Assembly: GCA_003116995.1 (NCBI GenBank)
Contig: BDSL01000025.1
Span: forward strand, 620,001-684,000
DNA from: Yamagishiella unicocca
Lineage: Eukaryota; Chlorophyta; Chlorophyceae; Chlamydomonadales; Volvocaceae
DNA: 64,000 nucleotides
Reading direction: 5' to 3'
The first letter of the stretch is position 1; each line of letters begins with the position of its first letter. The position numbers and the translations under genes are program-made. The notes under the pieces were generated by a model, which saw only the letters and a program-made list of their open reading frames with translations, had not been told where the DNA came from and made no database searches. This document shows, one piece after another, positions 62,401-64,000 of this stretch.

Positions 62401-64000
62401 ATGGACCGGCTGCAGGTGGGGGGTTAGGGTTTTAGGCGGCGGGGGAAGGAGGGAGGGTTTGGGAGGAAAGCCGTAGGTCGGCACTGAAAAGCAAAAACGA
62501 TCATGAAACGTTTGGTGCACTCTGGAGAAGTGGGGGCAGGGGTGGCGGTGGAAGGGAGGGAGGGATGGAGAGGGGGAGGGAGAGGGAGGGACACGAGCGA
62601 GGAACAGCAGCGCAAAGGGGCTGGACACCACTGAGGCCCGTAGCAGCTGGGAGCTGAGCTGGGAAGTGGGAGCTGAGGTGGGAAATGGGAGCTGAGGTGG
62701 GAAATGGGAGCTGATGTGGGGAGCGGGAGGAAGGACGCGAGGGGAGGTCACGAGCGAGGAAGGTCAGAGGAAGGGGGCGGGCGGTCTGTTGGCTGAAGGG
62801 GATGCGGGAGTGCCCTCCCCCCCGGCACCCCATGACAACACCTCCCGACCGTGCCCCCCTCACCTTCTCGCGGCGGCTGTACGACTGCCGTACACAGGCC
62901 GAGCTGGACGCCACCAACGGCTGGGAGGTGGACCGCGCTCTGGAGCAGGCCATGGACGCACTGCGCTGCCCGCCGCCGGATGCCCATGTCAAGAACCTGT
63001 CTGGAGGTGGGTCGGTGGGTCGGTGGGTCGGTGGGCGGCGGCTAAGGGTCCTGCCACGGCTGCACTGTACTAGGACGCACGTGTAGCCTTCTGTCTGGGT
63101 TCTTCCCGACCAACCGGGCGCCCTCCCGTGGCCCCCTGGCGGCCTGCAGGCGAGCGCCGCCGTGTGGCGCTGTGCCGGCTGCTGCTGTCCTCCCCGGACA
63201 TCTTGCTGCTGGACGAGCCCACCAACCACCTGGACGCGGAGAGCGTGGCCTGGCTGGAGAGGTGGGCACTGGCGGGGGGCTGCCAAAGAGAACCGGGTAC
63301 TGGTAGTGGTGGTGGGGAGACCGGGGAGCTAACAAAGGAGGAAGGGTAGCAGTGGCTGGAGGTGTGGGTACTGGATGGGTTCGAGGAAGACCCGTGGATG
63401 CCCGAAAAAACCGTACTGGGTGGGTGGGGGGGTGGGGGGATTACAGATAAGAACCGGTTACTCGACATGGGAAGCATAGCCTTAGGACATCAAAATGCCA
63501 CCCACCCACCCACCCAACTAACCACGCTCCCACCCAACTAACCACCCTCCCACCCACCCAACCAACCAACCAATCAACCAACCAACCAACCAACCCTTCA
63601 GGTTCCTGGCGGACTTCAGGGGCACTGTGGTGGCAGTCACCCACGACCGCTACTTCCTGGACAACGTGGCGGTGAGGGGGGATGCAGGTCTTCGGGTTTA
63701 GAGGTTTTAGGGTCTTCGGGTTTAGAGGTTTTAGGGTCTTCGGGTTTAGAGGTTTTAGGGTCTTCGGGTTTAGAGGTTTTAGGGTCTTCGGGTTTAGAGG
63801 TTTTAGGGTCCTCGGGTTTGGAGGTCGGTTTTAGGGTCCTCGGGTTTTGTTGTTCAACATGCGTTGGTCTGTGGGGTGGGGTGGGAGGCCAGCGAAGAGT
63901 GAGTCTGACTGCGTTGGGCAGGGCCGCGAAGGGGAAGGGAGGATGTGAGTGGAAGACCCGTGGGTCGGCACTGACCAGGAAGGGAAGGGAGGGCCGGAGG
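59456..64000 (+). CDS. EttA-type ABC-F ATPase, plastid, 3' truncated by the window
   Basis: ABC-F proteins of the EttA group bind the ribosomal E site and gate translation according to ATP/ADP. Exons: 59456-59588, 59910-60019, 60487-60546, 60830-60920, 61483-61602, 61941-62023, 62359-62415, 62898-63006, 63150-63261, 63602-63671, then beyond the window; phases agree. Exon 1 is a transit peptide ([20 protein letters not shown]). Exon 2 is a Gly-rich linker then [11 protein letters not shown]. First ABC domain: Walker A GANGAGKST, split by intron 4; Q-loop region [11 protein letters not shown]; signature [16 protein letters not shown], split by intron 8; Walker [21 protein letters not shown]; switch [12 protein letters not shown]. 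Order and wording follow E. coli EttA closely. The linker and the second ABC domain lie outside the window. Confidence 0.93.
62461..62535 (+). repeat. Diverged copy of the dispersed about 90-bp element in ABC-F intron 7
   Basis: Reads GGAGGAAAGCCGTAGGTCGG, then AAAAACGATCATGAAACG, then CACTCTGGAGAAGTGGGG, matching the block order of the 30.6-kb copy with many changes. Confidence 0.5.
63007..63042 (+). repeat. GTGGGTCG array at the donor of ABC-F intron 8
   Basis: The donor GTGGGT is the first of four GTGGGTCG units, the same unit found at the DNL intron 3 donor. Confidence 0.9.
63378..63416 (+). repeat. Partial dispersed element in ABC-F intron 9
   Basis: GTTCGAGGAAGACCCGTGG then ATGCCCGAAAAAACCGT, nearly identical to the left half of the 30.6-kb copy. 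Confidence 0.7.
63688..63849 (+). repeat. 24-bp tandem repeat in ABC-F intron 10
   Basis: Five or more copies of GTCTTCGGGTTTAGAGGTTT plus TAGG start 17 bp after the donor at 63672, followed by a diverged copy (GTCCTCGGGTTTGGAGG). Confidence 0.95.

Overview
The window is nuclear DNA of a green alga, most likely a colonial or unicellular volvocine alga (Chlamydomonas/Gonium/Volvox group). The signs are very high GC, genes cut into many short exons by 100-600 bp GT-AG introns that are G-rich at the 5' end and C-rich at the 3' end, TGTAA motifs downstream of stop codons, hydroxyproline-rich wall-type protein sequence, alanine- and glutamine-rich low-complexity protein segments, and plastid transit peptides. 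I rebuilt seven genes exon by exon. All junction phases agree within each gene.

Layout. 0.66-9.27 kb (+): a membrane-anchored proline-rich glycoprotein with an 87-bp coding minisatellite, one transmembrane helix and a Gly/Tyr/Pro repeat tail (5' end not found). 12.87-19.67 kb (+): plastid beta-ketoacyl-ACP synthase of KAS I/II (FabF) type. 22.8-29.9 kb (-): a predicted 1,324-residue Ala/Lys/Glu-rich plastid protein of unknown function, with a possible frameshift at its C-terminus. 29.9-34.1 kb: repeat-rich spacer with a 178-bp satellite and transposon fragments. 34.1-36.5 kb (-): DNL zinc-finger (Zim17/HEP) chaperone. 37.3-38.9 kb (+): ferredoxin of the FdC1 type. 40.4-45.7 kb (+): SBP-box transcription factor with a very long Gln/Ala-rich tail. 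45.7-50.8 kb: spacer carrying a 1.45-kb terminal-inverted-repeat element. 50.8-58.0 kb (+): plastid TypA/BipA GTPase, 18 exons. 59.5 kb to the right edge (+): EttA-type ABC-F protein, truncated by the window.

Functional themes. Six of the seven products look organelle-targeted or tied to organelle function or membranes: fatty-acid synthesis (KAS), electron transfer (FdC1), chaperone support (DNL), two ribosome-associated plastid translation factors side by side (TypA, EttA), and the Ala-rich protein. I see no sign of a shared operon-like mechanism.

Most unusual signals. (1) Several introns carry tandem arrays that start at, or include, the 5' splice site, so the donor itself has been multiplied. 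(2) The wall-type glycoprotein has a cytoplasmic tail of about a dozen Tyr-x-x-x-Pro motifs. (3) The large Ala-rich plastid protein is unrecognised. (4) Dispersed short elements occur in introns and spacers. All gene models come from reading splice sites and phases by eye; no transcript or database evidence was available.
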